Part shown: in pieces, positions 7,905 through 14,945 of the stretch
How positions within the stretch are numbered: the stretch's first letter is position 1
Layout of the letters: every line of letters starts with the position of its first letter
Source: an uncultured Wenzhouxiangella sp.
GTDB taxonomy: Bacteria > Pseudomonadota > Gammaproteobacteria > Xanthomonadales > Wenzhouxiangellaceae
Assembly: GCA_937876395.1 (NCBI GenBank)
Contig: CALEIM010000109.1
Span: 1 to 31,413 of the forward strand
Reading direction: 5' to 3'
DNA: 31,413 bases
The notes under the pieces: generated by a model
What the model was told of the DNA's origin: nothing
What the model saw: only the letters and a program-made list of their open reading frames with translations
The model's database searches: none
Made by a program: the position numbers and the translations under genes

Positions 7905-9226
7905 AAGACCGCATCTTCGACAGTCAGCGGATCGCGTCGATCTACCAGAAATTGGTCAACGAAGAAGACGCCCGGGTTTGCCGCGAGATTGATGATAATG
8001 CCTGCCGGGTCGTGCCCGGCAATTTCCTGCTTTTGGTGGTTTCGCAGTTTTTCACCAAGCTCGGTGATGCGATTGCCAACCCCAAAACCGTGCTTGCCTG
8101 GCTGCTGGCGGCAATGGGCGCACCAGCCGTATTTACCGCGTTCCTGGTTCCCATTCGCGAGTCCGGTTCAATGATCCCGCAGCTGGTGATCGCCAGCTAC
8201 GTGCGCCGTCAGCCGATCCGAAAATGGACCTTCGTGCTCGGCAGTATTCTGCAGGCGGCGGCTGTTTTTGCCATGGCACTGGTCGCGCTGACCCTGAGCG
8301 GAACGGTGGGTGGAGTGGGCCTGCTCGCCGCACTGACTCTGTTCAGCCTGGCGCGGGGACTGTGTTCGGTGGCCTCCAAGGACGTGCTTGGCAAGACCAT
8401 TCCCAAAACCCGTCGCGGCCGGGTCAGCGGCTGGTCGGAGTTTCTCGCCGGTCTGGTCACGATCGGCGTCGGCATCGTACTGCTCAGCGATGCCCAGCAG
8501 GCCGATGATCGCTCGGTTTACCTGATCCTGTTGGCCGTCGCTGCCGGGTTGTGGCTGCTGGCGGCGGGCAGCTATGCCCTGATCCGCGAATACCCGGGCG
8601 CTACCGAGGGCGGCGCCAATGCGCTCAGTGAAGCAATCAAGCGCCTCGGCCTGCTCAGCAAGGATCGCATCTTCCGCCGTTTCGTGATCGCCCGTTCACT
8701 GCTGCTGTGCTCGGCGCTGAGTGCGCCGTTTTTCATCATGCTCGCCCATGAAAACACCGGCGGCGCCCTGCTGGTGCTCGGCCTGTTCGTGATTGCCGAT
8801 GGCCTCGCCCAGCTTGTTTCAGCGCCGTTCTGGGGCCGATTCGCCGATAGCTCCAGCCGCCGGGTCATGATTATTGCCGGCGCCGCCTCGGCCATCGTCG
8901 GGCTGGCCCTGATAAGCACTGTGGCGCTGTCGCAAAGCTTCGCCACCAGCGCCTGGCTCTACCCGGCCTTCTACTTTCTTCTGGCCGTCAGCCACGCCGG
9001 CGTACGGCTTGGTCGAAAAACCTATATTGTCGACCTGGCCGGCGGCAACCGACGCACCGACTATGTTTCAGTCAGCAACACGGTAATCGGCGTCGTCCTG
9101 CTGCTGGCCGGCAGCATCGGCGCGCTTGCCACCGTCATTCCCACCTCTGGTGTCATCCTGATCCTCGCCACAATGGGCCTGGCGGGCGCCGGGCTGAGCG
9201 CCAGGCTGCCGGAGGTGAGTTATTGA
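7901..9226 (+). CDS. major facilitator superfamily transporter
   Basis: The 441-residue protein has about 12 hydrophobic segments, starting after a roughly 40-residue cytoplasmic N terminus (VVPGNFLLLVVSQFF onward). A basic interhelical loop TRRGRVSGW follows the fourth or fifth helix and an FWGRFADSSSRR loop lies in the C-terminal half, both typical of MFS loop 2-3/8-9 motifs. The N-terminal soluble extension ends in DDNACRVVPG. Substrate cannot be deduced. The start codon overlaps the csiV stop by 4 nt, with no separate ribosome-binding site evident, which argues that the transporter is made by translational coupling to csiV. The 64 nt after its stop contain no recognisable terminator. Confidence 0.85.
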   Translation: MKDRIFDSQRIASIYQKLVNEEDARVCREIDDNACRVVPGNFLLLVVSQFFTKLGDAIANPKTVLAWLLAAMGAPAVFTAFLVPIRESGSMIPQLVIASYVRRQPIRKWTFVLGSILQAAAVFAMALVALTLSGTVGGVGLLAALTLFSLARGLCSVASKDVLGKTIPKTRRGRVSGWSEFLAGLVTIGVGIVLLSDAQQADDRSVYLILLAVAAGLWLLAAGSYALIREYPGATEGGANALSEAIKRLGLLSKDRIFRRFVIARSLLLCSALSAPFFIMLAHENTGGALLVLGLFVIADGLAQLVSAPFWGRFADSSSRRVMIIAGAASAIVGLALISTVALSQSFATSAWLYPAFYFLLAVSHAGVRLGRKTYIVDLAGGNRRTDYVSVSNTVIGVVLLLAGSIGALATVIPTSGVILILATMGLAGAGLSARLPEVSY

Positions 9227-9290
9227 AGGAACATCTGATCAAAGAACAGTCAAAAACAATGCAACCGATACTCATTCACATGAAAACCAT

Positions 9291-9635
9291 TCAACCCGGT
9301 GGCCAGTCAAGCTTTCGGCCGCCGATCAGGTGCAGGTGGATGTGGTAGACGGTCTGACCGCCCTGCTCATTGCAGTTGAATATCAGGCGGTAGCCGTCTT
9401 CACTGAGTCCTTCGCGTTCGGCAATCTGACGGGCTGCGAGGATGATTCTGCCGATCAGGTCGGCATCGTCCTCAGCCAGATCATTAAGGGTGGGTATACG
9501 CCGTTTGGGGATGATCAGTATGTGGACCGGCGCCTGCGGCTCGATGTCGCGAAAGGCGAGGATATCTTCGTCTTCGTACACGATATCGGCGGGAATCTCG
9601 CGCCGGACAATTTTCTCGAACAGGGTGTCTGTCAT
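9291..9635 (-). CDS. hinT: histidine triad nucleotide-binding protein HinT
   Basis: HinT hydrolyses adenosine phosphoramidates and aminoacyl-adenylates in the cytoplasm. The 114-residue product carries FEKIVRREIPADIVYED at its start and the histidine triad H98-I-H100-L-H102 near its C terminus, in the context GGQTVYHIHLHLIGGR that closely matches E. coli HinT; H100 is the predicted nucleophile. ATG at 9635 overlaps the stop of the upstream SDR gene (TGATG) and is preceded by GGAGG. A longer frame to 10010 runs through the SDR gene in another frame and is not real. It is probably the last gene of the SDR-hinT operon. Confidence 0.96.
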   Translation of the reverse strand: MTDTLFEKIVRREIPADIVYEDEDILAFRDIEPQAPVHILIIPKRRIPTLNDLAEDDADLIGRIILAARQIAEREGLSEDGYRLIFNCNEQGGQTVYHIHLHLIGGRKLDWPPG

Positions 9636-10378
9636 CAGCTGGCCTCCGCATGGGGTGATTTGTCTCTGGCCTTGTGCACCGCCGCGATGACTTTTTGCGC
9701 GGCAGCTTCGGGCGTTGGCAGTTCTTCGGCCGAATCGGATGGCCAGGCGGCCACTCTCAGGGTGCTGTAGAAGACGCCTGGATCGACTTCGATTACGCCG
9801 GGTCCACTCCGTCCGCGCTCGGCGGCAAGGGTTGCTTTCATCTGCCCGCGAGCGGCCTGGGCAATGCCATAGGCGCCCCAGCCGGACGGCTGTTCCAGAC
9901 ACTGTTGGTCGGTGATCAGTACATTGAGGGAATTTTCGGGCATCAGCGGCGCAAGCACGGCCGACAGCATGAACGGCGCAGTAATCGAGGTCTGGATGAT
10001 CTCCAGCCACTCACCGGGCGGCTGATGCAGCACAGGACGCAGTGCTTTGAAGCTGGCGGCATTGTGTATCAGTACATCAATGCGGCCGAAATCGGCGGCC
10101 ACGGCTTCGGCAAGCTGCTGGTAATCATCAGGGCCAGAGCCCGCCAGATCCATCGGCATCAGCGCCGGTGCCCGGCCGAATTCCTTTTCCAGCCGATCGT
10201 GCAGTTCATTGAGACCGCGCCGATTCCGGTCCAGGGCAATGCAGTCGTAGCCGGCCCGCAGGCAGTGTTCGACCAGTGCCTGTCCGAGTGCGCCGGCCGC
10301 GCCGGTCACCAGCCAGCGTTGCTGGGTGTCATTATCCATTTTCGGGTGCTGCTCCATCAGTTCCTGTTTGCGCCTCAT
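9635..10378 (-). CDS. YciK-like SDR-fold protein with degenerate catalytic residues
   Basis: The 247-residue protein has the Rossmann TGAAGALG motif (residues 25-32), the NAAS motif in place of NNAG (106-109), and YciK-like text around the active site (WGAYGIAQ). Standard SDRs use a Ser-Tyr-Lys triad. Here Tyr170 is present, but the lysine four residues later is Gln174, and the catalytic serine position (about residues 157-158, in ITDQQ) holds Asp or Gln. It may therefore be a non-catalytic paralogue or an atypical enzyme. In Pseudomonas a YciK-like SDR (PA3173) follows the ubiG-mupP genes, and here it lies just beyond the same cluster. ATGs at 10357 and 10339 are alternative starts; the longest is given. 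It overlaps hinT (TGATG). Confidence 0.82.
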   Translation of the reverse strand: MRRKQELMEQHPKMDNDTQQRWLVTGAAGALGQALVEHCLRAGYDCIALDRNRRGLNELHDRLEKEFGRAPALMPMDLAGSGPDDYQQLAEAVAADFGRIDVLIHNAASFKALRPVLHQPPGEWLEIIQTSITAPFMLSAVLAPLMPENSLNVLITDQQCLEQPSGWGAYGIAQAARGQMKATLAAERGRSGPGVIEVDPGVFYSTLRVAAWPSDSAEELPTPEAAAQKVIAAVHKARDKSPHAEAS

Positions 10379-10458
10379 TGTCTCAGGTTCCCTGGATTGA
10401 AATCGGCTGCGCTATCATTGGCTACAATCGAGCACGATCAGACAGTCCATTCAACGAC

Positions 10459-10743
10459 ATGCCCTACTACGAATACCGCAGTGCCGAGGAAAGCGGCTGT
10501 GACTACTGCGCAGAACCGTTCACCATACTGCAGAAAATGGATGACCCGGTCATGCAGCACTGCCCGTACTGTGGTCGGACTGTCAAGCGCCTGATTTCCT
10601 CGCCCAGCCTGCCCGGCCGCCACTCGAAGGCGGCGTCGACCAGCGAGGTCGAAAAAGCCGGGTTTACCCAGTACCGGAAAATTGGCAAGGGCGTTTACGA
10701 AAAATCGGCCGGCAAAGGTCCCAAAATTATCAGCTCGGACTGA
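10459..10743 (+). CDS. FmdB-family zinc-ribbon protein
   Basis: The 94-residue protein begins MPYYEYRSAE and has two CxxC knuckles, CDYC and CPYC, at about residues 14-17 and 35-38, followed by VKRLISSPS. This pattern (Y-Y-E-Y, then two CxxC) is the FmdB/CxxC_CXXC_SSSS family. Its C-terminal tail is basic and Ser/Lys/Gly-rich (about residues 55-94). The family is small, widely distributed and of unknown function; the 'regulatory' label derives from one study of a formamidase operon. It is a lone plus-strand gene embedded in a minus-strand block. Its 3' end overlaps the 3' end of the squalene-synthase-like gene by 14 nt (10730-10743) in convergent orientation. Confidence 0.85.
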   Translation: MPYYEYRSAEESGCDYCAEPFTILQKMDDPVMQHCPYCGRTVKRLISSPSLPGRHSKAASTSEVEKAGFTQYRKIGKGVYEKSAGKGPKIISSD

Positions 10744-11572
10744 AGCGCCGGCGCAGTGTGCCGGCGGTCCGCCAGGCTCGCCAGACGTTGCCCATATGTG
10801 AGGGGCGTATGCGGTGCTCCACGATGTGTTGCGGTTTGCGCGCCAGGGCTTCAGCCAGGCGACGGTCCAGAGCGTGGCTGACCATCAGATGGCGATGACG
10901 CCAGCGCTGCTCGGCTGACAGGGCTTCGATTGCGCTATTGCAACGGCTCAGTGCGCCCTCCAGCCAGGCTCGAATGAGCCCGTCCCAACCGCGGCCGGGG
11001 TTGCCATCAAGCAAGTTCTGGCGGCTGATCTGCCAGGTGGCCTGCAGGTCCAGCGGCACCAGCCAGCGATTGGCGCGGGCATCAATGCCGAGGTCGCGGA
11101 CCAGCCGAACCAGGTAAGCGAAGGCACCCAGTTCCTCAAGTGCAGTAAGTGAATTCGGTTCCGGCTCGCCGATCAGCTCGGCTTCGAGGTGGACCGGCGG
11201 GCCGCCTATTTCCAGGCAGTGGCCCCAGGCCTGCTCGCTGCGCTCAAAGCGCGGCGGGACAATCAACCCGTCCAGAGCGCGGATCAAATCCGTGAAGGCG
11301 CCCGAAGAAAGCAGCTTTTCGGCACCGGCGGCGCGTACCGCCTCGATGGCCGGATGAGCCGTGTCGCCCGGCAGGGCCTCACGCCACCAGTCCAGCTTGC
11401 GCCGCGCCACGTCGGGTTCATTGACCTCATCGGGTACGGCGGCAATTTCTGCAACCAGCGTGCGCAGGGCGAGGATGGCGTCGCGCTGCTCGCGGGGGGC
11501 AAACGGCAGGGAGGCCGCCAAAGGCGTGCCGGCTGCCAACATGCGTTGGCGACACCAGGCGAGCGTATCCAT
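10730..11572 (-). CDS. squalene/phytoene synthase family protein, first Asp motif altered
   Basis: The 280-residue protein has the SQS/PSY fold signature: FAPREQRDAILALR near residues 24-37, a first acidic motif DEVNE at 48-52, a WWREAL helix, and a second DLGID motif (D160, D164) followed by RWLVPLDL. Canonical prenyl synthases have two DxxxD motifs that bind Mg-diphosphate; here the first ends in Glu. PREQRDAILALR and the following ...WWREAL resemble NDUFAF6-type complex I assembly relatives as much as hopanoid/carotenoid synthases. No carotenoid or hopanoid genes lie nearby. The start ATG overlaps the stop of the mupP-like gene (TGATG), so it is translationally coupled to that block. Function is uncertain. 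Confidence 0.8.
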   Translation of the reverse strand: MDTLAWCRQRMLAAGTPLAASLPFAPREQRDAILALRTLVAEIAAVPDEVNEPDVARRKLDWWREALPGDTAHPAIEAVRAAGAEKLLSSGAFTDLIRALDGLIVPPRFERSEQAWGHCLEIGGPPVHLEAELIGEPEPNSLTALEELGAFAYLVRLVRDLGIDARANRWLVPLDLQATWQISRQNLLDGNPGRGWDGLIRAWLEGALSRCNSAIEALSAEQRWRHRHLMVSHALDRRLAEALARKPQHIVEHRIRPSHMGNVWRAWRTAGTLRRRFSPS

Positions 11573-12261
11573 CAGGCCTGGCTTGTGGCCAGCGGTCCGG
11601 CGGCGATTGCCTGGAGCAAGTCCAGCGGCTGATCGGCAACGCCATCAGCACCCCAGTCATGCGGGCTGCAGCCGGACGGCAAATAGCCCCAGGCTGCAAC
11701 CCAGGTCAGGCTGCCGGCCGACTGGCCGGACTGGACATCGCGCCGGTCATCGCCAAGAAACAGTGTTGCTTTCGGGTCCACGCCCAGTTCACGGCAGGCG
11801 GCCAGCACCGGTTCGGGATCGGGTTTGGGACGTGTTACCTGATCGCCGGCAATCAGGCTTCCAAAGTGCTTGGCCAGCCCGGAGGCGGCCACTACCGGTT
11901 TGGCAAAGCGGGAAATCTTGTTGGTTACGATGCCGAGTTTGAGGCCGCGTTCGGCCAAGGTTTCCAGCAGCTCGTTCACGCCGTCGAAAACGGTCGAATG
12001 CACCCAGGGATGCTCGGCGTAATAGTCCAGCAGCTGGTTTCGGGCGGCTTGCTGGGCGCGCTCATCCAGCTCGGGAAGTCCGATCGCGATCAGTCCGGCG
12101 GCGCCACGCGATACCTGGGCGCGCAGATTCGGCTCGGCCGGGGCGGGCGGCAGACCAAGCTCGTAGCGCACACGGTTGAGTGCAGCAAGCAGATCAGGTG
12201 CGCTGTCGATCAGAGTGCCGTCCAGATCAAACAGCACGGCGGTGCACGATTCAGGTTTCAT
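11572..12261 (-). CDS. mupP: HAD-family phosphatase, MupP-like (MurNAc-6-P phosphatase) or Gph
   Basis: The 229-residue protein is a class IA HAD hydrolase. Motif I is FDLDGTLIDS (nucleophile D12, acid/base D14), motif II is the IVTNK strand, motif III is the lysine in RPKPDP, and motif IV is LGDDRRD. Such genes are often annotated as phosphoglycolate phosphatase (gph). The neighbourhood mtaD-ubiG-phosphatase followed by an SDR matches Pseudomonas PA3170-PA3173, where the phosphatase is MupP, which makes MurNAc for AmgK/MurU recycling of peptidoglycan. A QVSRGAAGLI segment in the cap resembles MupP more than E. coli Gph. Start ATG at 12261 lies 7 nt after ubiG; a longer frame to 12375 is not conserved. 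It overlaps the next gene by 1 nt (TGATG). Confidence 0.82.
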   Translation of the reverse strand: MKPESCTAVLFDLDGTLIDSAPDLLAALNRVRYELGLPPAPAEPNLRAQVSRGAAGLIAIGLPELDERAQQAARNQLLDYYAEHPWVHSTVFDGVNELLETLAERGLKLGIVTNKISRFAKPVVAASGLAKHFGSLIAGDQVTRPKPDPEPVLAACRELGVDPKATLFLGDDRRDVQSGQSAGSLTWVAAWGYLPSGCSPHDWGADGVADQPLDLLQAIAAGPLATSQA

Positions 12262-12268
12262 GACGGTC

Positions 12269-12985
12269 TCATTTTGGCCGATCGGCGAGCAAAAAATAAT
12301 TGACCCGCGGCGCCGAACCAATATGCACACCGCGCGAGATCGGGTTGTAGCGCATGCCGACGATCTGACGCACAACCAAGCCCGCCTGGCGACACCAGGA
12401 GGCCAACTCTTCCGGCCGGATCAGGCGATCATAGCGATGGGTGCCGCGTGGCACCAGGCCCAGTACATATTCAGCCGCGCCGACGGCCGCAGCCCAAGAC
12501 AGTGCCGAGCGATTGATGGTACTGAACAACAGGCTGCCGCCCGGCCGGCAAAGCTGCGCGCAGGCGCGCACGGTGCGGGACGGCTCGGGCACGTGTTCCA
12601 GCAGTTCCAGGCAGCAGACCAGGTCGAACTGCTCGGCCTCGTCCGCGGCCAGCGCTTCGGCCGTGGTGAGCCGATAATCTATTTCCAGACCGCTTTCGCC
12701 GGCATGCAGGCGGGCCACTTCAAGCGCGCGCTCGGCCGCATCAATGCCGGTCACGCGAGCGCCGCGCTCGGCCAGCGCCTCGGAAAGCAGGCCACCACCG
12801 CAGCCCACGTCAACAACCCGTTTGTCACCAAGCGAAACCTGCGAGTTCAGGTATTCAACGCGCGCCGGGTTGATGTCGTGCAGGGTGCGCATATCCCCTT
12901 CGGGGTCCCACCAGCGAGCGGCCATGGCGCCAAACTTTTCGGTCTCGCGCGAATCGACGTTGCTGTTTTTGGAAGCCGCGTTCAT
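12269..12985 (-). CDS. ubiG: ubiquinone biosynthesis O-methyltransferase UbiG
   Basis: UbiG performs both O-methylations in ubiquinone synthesis using SAM. The 238-residue product starts MNAASKNSNVD and has the SAM motif I VDVGCGGG (residues 58-65), the LELLEHVPEP motif, and the RYNPISR segment, all of which match E. coli UbiG closely. ATG at 12985 is preceded by GGAGAG and overlaps the mtaD stop (ATGA). The nine extra codons to a start at 13012 are non-conserved. Placement next to an SAH/MTA deaminase gene, whose product removes the SAH by-product of methyl transfer, is functionally sensible. Confidence 0.97.
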   Translation of the reverse strand: MNAASKNSNVDSRETEKFGAMAARWWDPEGDMRTLHDINPARVEYLNSQVSLGDKRVVDVGCGGGLLSEALAERGARVTGIDAAERALEVARLHAGESGLEIDYRLTTAEALAADEAEQFDLVCCLELLEHVPEPSRTVRACAQLCRPGGSLLFSTINRSALSWAAAVGAAEYVLGLVPRGTHRYDRLIRPEELASWCRQAGLVVRQIVGMRYNPISRGVHIGSAPRVNYFLLADRPK

Positions 12986-14298
12986 GGTTTTCTCTCCAGG
13001 CGCAAGCGCCATTGCTCGGATTCAGCCAGGATTCGATTGCTGTCGATGGTCAGCAGCTCGCCGTTGGCAAGCACCCGGCGTCCATCGATCCAGACTTCCC
13101 GGACCTGGCGACGTGTAACGGCGTAAACGAGCTGCGAGATGACATTGTGAATCGGGGCGGTTTCGATTTCATCAAGTCCCACAGCGACCAGGTCAGCCGC
13201 CTTGCCCGGCTCAATGGAGCCAATCTGCTCATCCAGGCCGAGCGCGCGTGCGCCGTTGATCGTGGCCATGCTCAGCGCCCGCTGGGCCGGAACAGCCTCG
13301 GGATCGCCGCTGATGCCCTTGGCCAGCAGCGCGGCCAGGCGCATTTCGGCGAACATATCCAGGCTGTTGTTGCTGGCGGCTCCGTCGGTACCGATGGCCA
13401 CATTGACGCCGGCCCGGTCCAGGTCGGCGACCCGGCAGATGCCGCTGGCCAGCTTGAGGTTGCTGGCCGGACAATGCAGCACGTGCACGCCCCAGTGAGC
13501 CAGGCGCTCGATGTCGGCATCGTCCAGCTGGGTCATGTGCACCGCCAGCAGGCGCGGACTGAGCAGACCGAGGCTTTCCAGGCGGTCCAGGGGCGTCATG
13601 CCGTGGCGTTCGCGACTGGATTCGATCTCGCCGGCCGTTTCCAGCAAATGCAGATGAACCGGAATATCCATTTCATCGGCCAGCGCCCGGATACGCTGGA
13701 ACGCTGCGTCGCTGACCGAGTACGGTGCGTGCGGCGCAAAGGCGGAAGTCACCAGCGGCAGGTCGGCCAGACCCTGGTGCACGGCCAGGCCGCGTCGGAA
13801 GTGTTCGTCTTCGGTGCTCGCCCAGGCGGTCGGAACGGACATGATCGGCAGTCCGATGACCGCCCGCATGCCAGCCGACTGAGCCAGATTGGCGGTTACG
13901 TCGGGGAAAAAATAGTTGTCGTTGAAGCAGCTTGTTCCACCGCGCAGCATCTCGGCGATCGCAAGCTCGGTGCCGGCGCGCACGAACTCCGCACCAACCC
14001 ATTGCCGCTCAGCCGGCCAGATGTGATCCTCCAGCCAGTGCATCAGGCCCAGATCGTCGGCCATGCCGCGCATCAGGCTCATGGCCGAGTGGGTATGGCT
14101 ATTGACCAGGCCGGGGATCAGCGCGTGGGTGGGCAGATGAATGCGCTCAGCGTCCAGGTCGCCGCCAAGCTGATCAAGCGGCACTACCGCCTCGATCAAG
14201 CCGTTGGTGACAATAACGGCATGATTTTCAAGCACCTGGCCTTCGGGCTGAACAGGTACCAGCCAGCGTGGCAGCAGGATCTGCCTGGACTGAGTCAC
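12982..14298 (-). CDS. mtaD: TRZ/ATZ-family amidohydrolase, S-adenosylhomocysteine / 5'-methylthioadenosine deaminase
   Basis: The 438-residue protein is an amidohydrolase of the MtaD type that deaminates SAH and/or MTA at the adenine amine. Zinc ligands are visible in NSHTH (His68 and His70), HLHLLET, VHMTQL and GTDGAASNN. The N-terminal and C-terminal beta strands (IEPGKAADLVAV, WIDGRRV) are typical of the composite domain. Start is GTG at 14298, and its first base overlaps the last base of the efp stop (TAGTG), with an AAAGG about 4 nt upstream. The stop overlaps the ubiG start. Pseudomonas has the same mtaD-ubiG order (PA3170-PA3171). A choice between MTA and SAH as main substrate cannot be made from the sequence. 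Confidence 0.9.
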   Translation of the reverse strand: MTQSRQILLPRWLVPVQPEGQVLENHAVIVTNGLIEAVVPLDQLGGDLDAERIHLPTHALIPGLVNSHTHSAMSLMRGMADDLGLMHWLEDHIWPAERQWVGAEFVRAGTELAIAEMLRGGTSCFNDNYFFPDVTANLAQSAGMRAVIGLPIMSVPTAWASTEDEHFRRGLAVHQGLADLPLVTSAFAPHAPYSVSDAAFQRIRALADEMDIPVHLHLLETAGEIESSRERHGMTPLDRLESLGLLSPRLLAVHMTQLDDADIERLAHWGVHVLHCPASNLKLASGICRVADLDRAGVNVAIGTDGAASNNSLDMFAEMRLAALLAKGISGDPEAVPAQRALSMATINGARALGLDEQIGSIEPGKAADLVAVGLDEIETAPIHNVISQLVYAVTRRQVREVWIDGRRVLANGELLTIDSNRILAESEQWRLRLERKP

Positions 14299-14867
14299 TA
14301 GCCTTTGACCCGGGACATGTACTCACCGCTGCGGGTATCGACGCGAATGACTTCGCCTTCCTGCACGAACAGTGGTACGCGCACGGTGGCCCCGGTTTCC
14401 AGATGGGCCGGTTTGCCGCCGCTGCCGGAGGTGTCGCCCTTCAGGCCCGGGTCCGTTTCGACCACCTTCAACTCGACGAAATTGGGCGGGGTGATGGTAA
14501 TTGGCGCGCCGTTCCAGAGCGTCGCCTGGCAGGTGTCTTCTTCCTTGAGCCACTGCGCCGCATCGCCGATGACCTGCTTGTCGGCAGCAAACTGTTCAAA
14601 GCTTTCCGGGTCCATGAAGTGCCAGAACTCTCCGTCGCTGTACAGGTACTGGAGGTCTTTTTCGAACACGTCGGCAGCTTCGACGCTGTCGCCCGACTTG
14701 AAGGTGCGCTCGATAACCCGACCGGTGAGCAGGTTGCGCACCTTGACCCGACTGAAGGCCTGGCCCTTGCCGGGTTTGACAAATTCGTTCTCGACAATCG
14801 TGTGCGGATCGTTGTCCAGTATGATTTTCAGACCCGACTTGAACTCGTTGGTACTGTAAGTTGCCAT
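14298..14867 (-). CDS. efp: translation elongation factor EF-P
   Basis: EF-P relieves ribosome stalling at polyproline stretches. The 189-residue product has the three-domain KOW/OB/OB length. The acceptor loop is EFVKPGKGQAF with the modification-site lysine at residue 34, the same position and context as the beta-lysylated Lys34 in E. coli. The modification enzyme EpmB is encoded divergently 79 nt away, so beta-lysylation is expected; EpmA is not in the window. ATG at 14867 is preceded by CTGGAG about 6 nt upstream. The gene heads a run of tightly overlapping genes (efp-mtaD-ubiG-mupP-SQS-like), and a hairpin is found in its leader. Confidence 0.97.
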   Translation of the reverse strand: MATYSTNEFKSGLKIILDNDPHTIVENEFVKPGKGQAFSRVKVRNLLTGRVIERTFKSGDSVEAADVFEKDLQYLYSDGEFWHFMDPESFEQFAADKQVIGDAAQWLKEEDTCQATLWNGAPITITPPNFVELKVVETDPGLKGDTSGSGGKPAHLETGATVRVPLFVQEGEVIRVDTRSGEYMSRVKG

Positions 14868-14887
14868 TCTCGCTCCAGATTACAATG

Positions 14888-14915
14888 TCGCCCCGACCGT
14901 TCAGGAACGGGGCGA
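14888..14915. promoter_or_regulatory. hairpin between efp and epmB, in the efp leader region
   Basis: Arms TCGCCCCG (14888-14895) and CGGGGCGA (14908-14915) are perfectly complementary and enclose a 12-nt segment with an inner TTC/GAA pairing. No U-tract follows on either strand, so it is not an intrinsic terminator. It lies 21 nt upstream of the efp start on that strand and 31 nt upstream of the epmB start on the other. A structural leader element or a regulator site is possible. Confidence 0.35.
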
Positions 14916-14945
14916 TGATTATCAAAACTGAAAAGATGTTTATCA

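Noticed and set aside
10397..10428. TTGAAA/TACAAT as an fmdB promoter
   Set aside because: Spacing between hexamers is 20 nt, too long for a sigma-70 promoter; not listed.
13012..14301. 429-codon open frame on the plus strand opposite mtaD
   Set aside because: Antisense to the amidohydrolase whose zinc ligands are clear; the translated product shows no family pattern.
14888..14915. efp-epmB hairpin as an intrinsic terminator
   Set aside because: No U-tract follows on either strand and it lies between divergent gene starts; kept only as a possible regulatory element.
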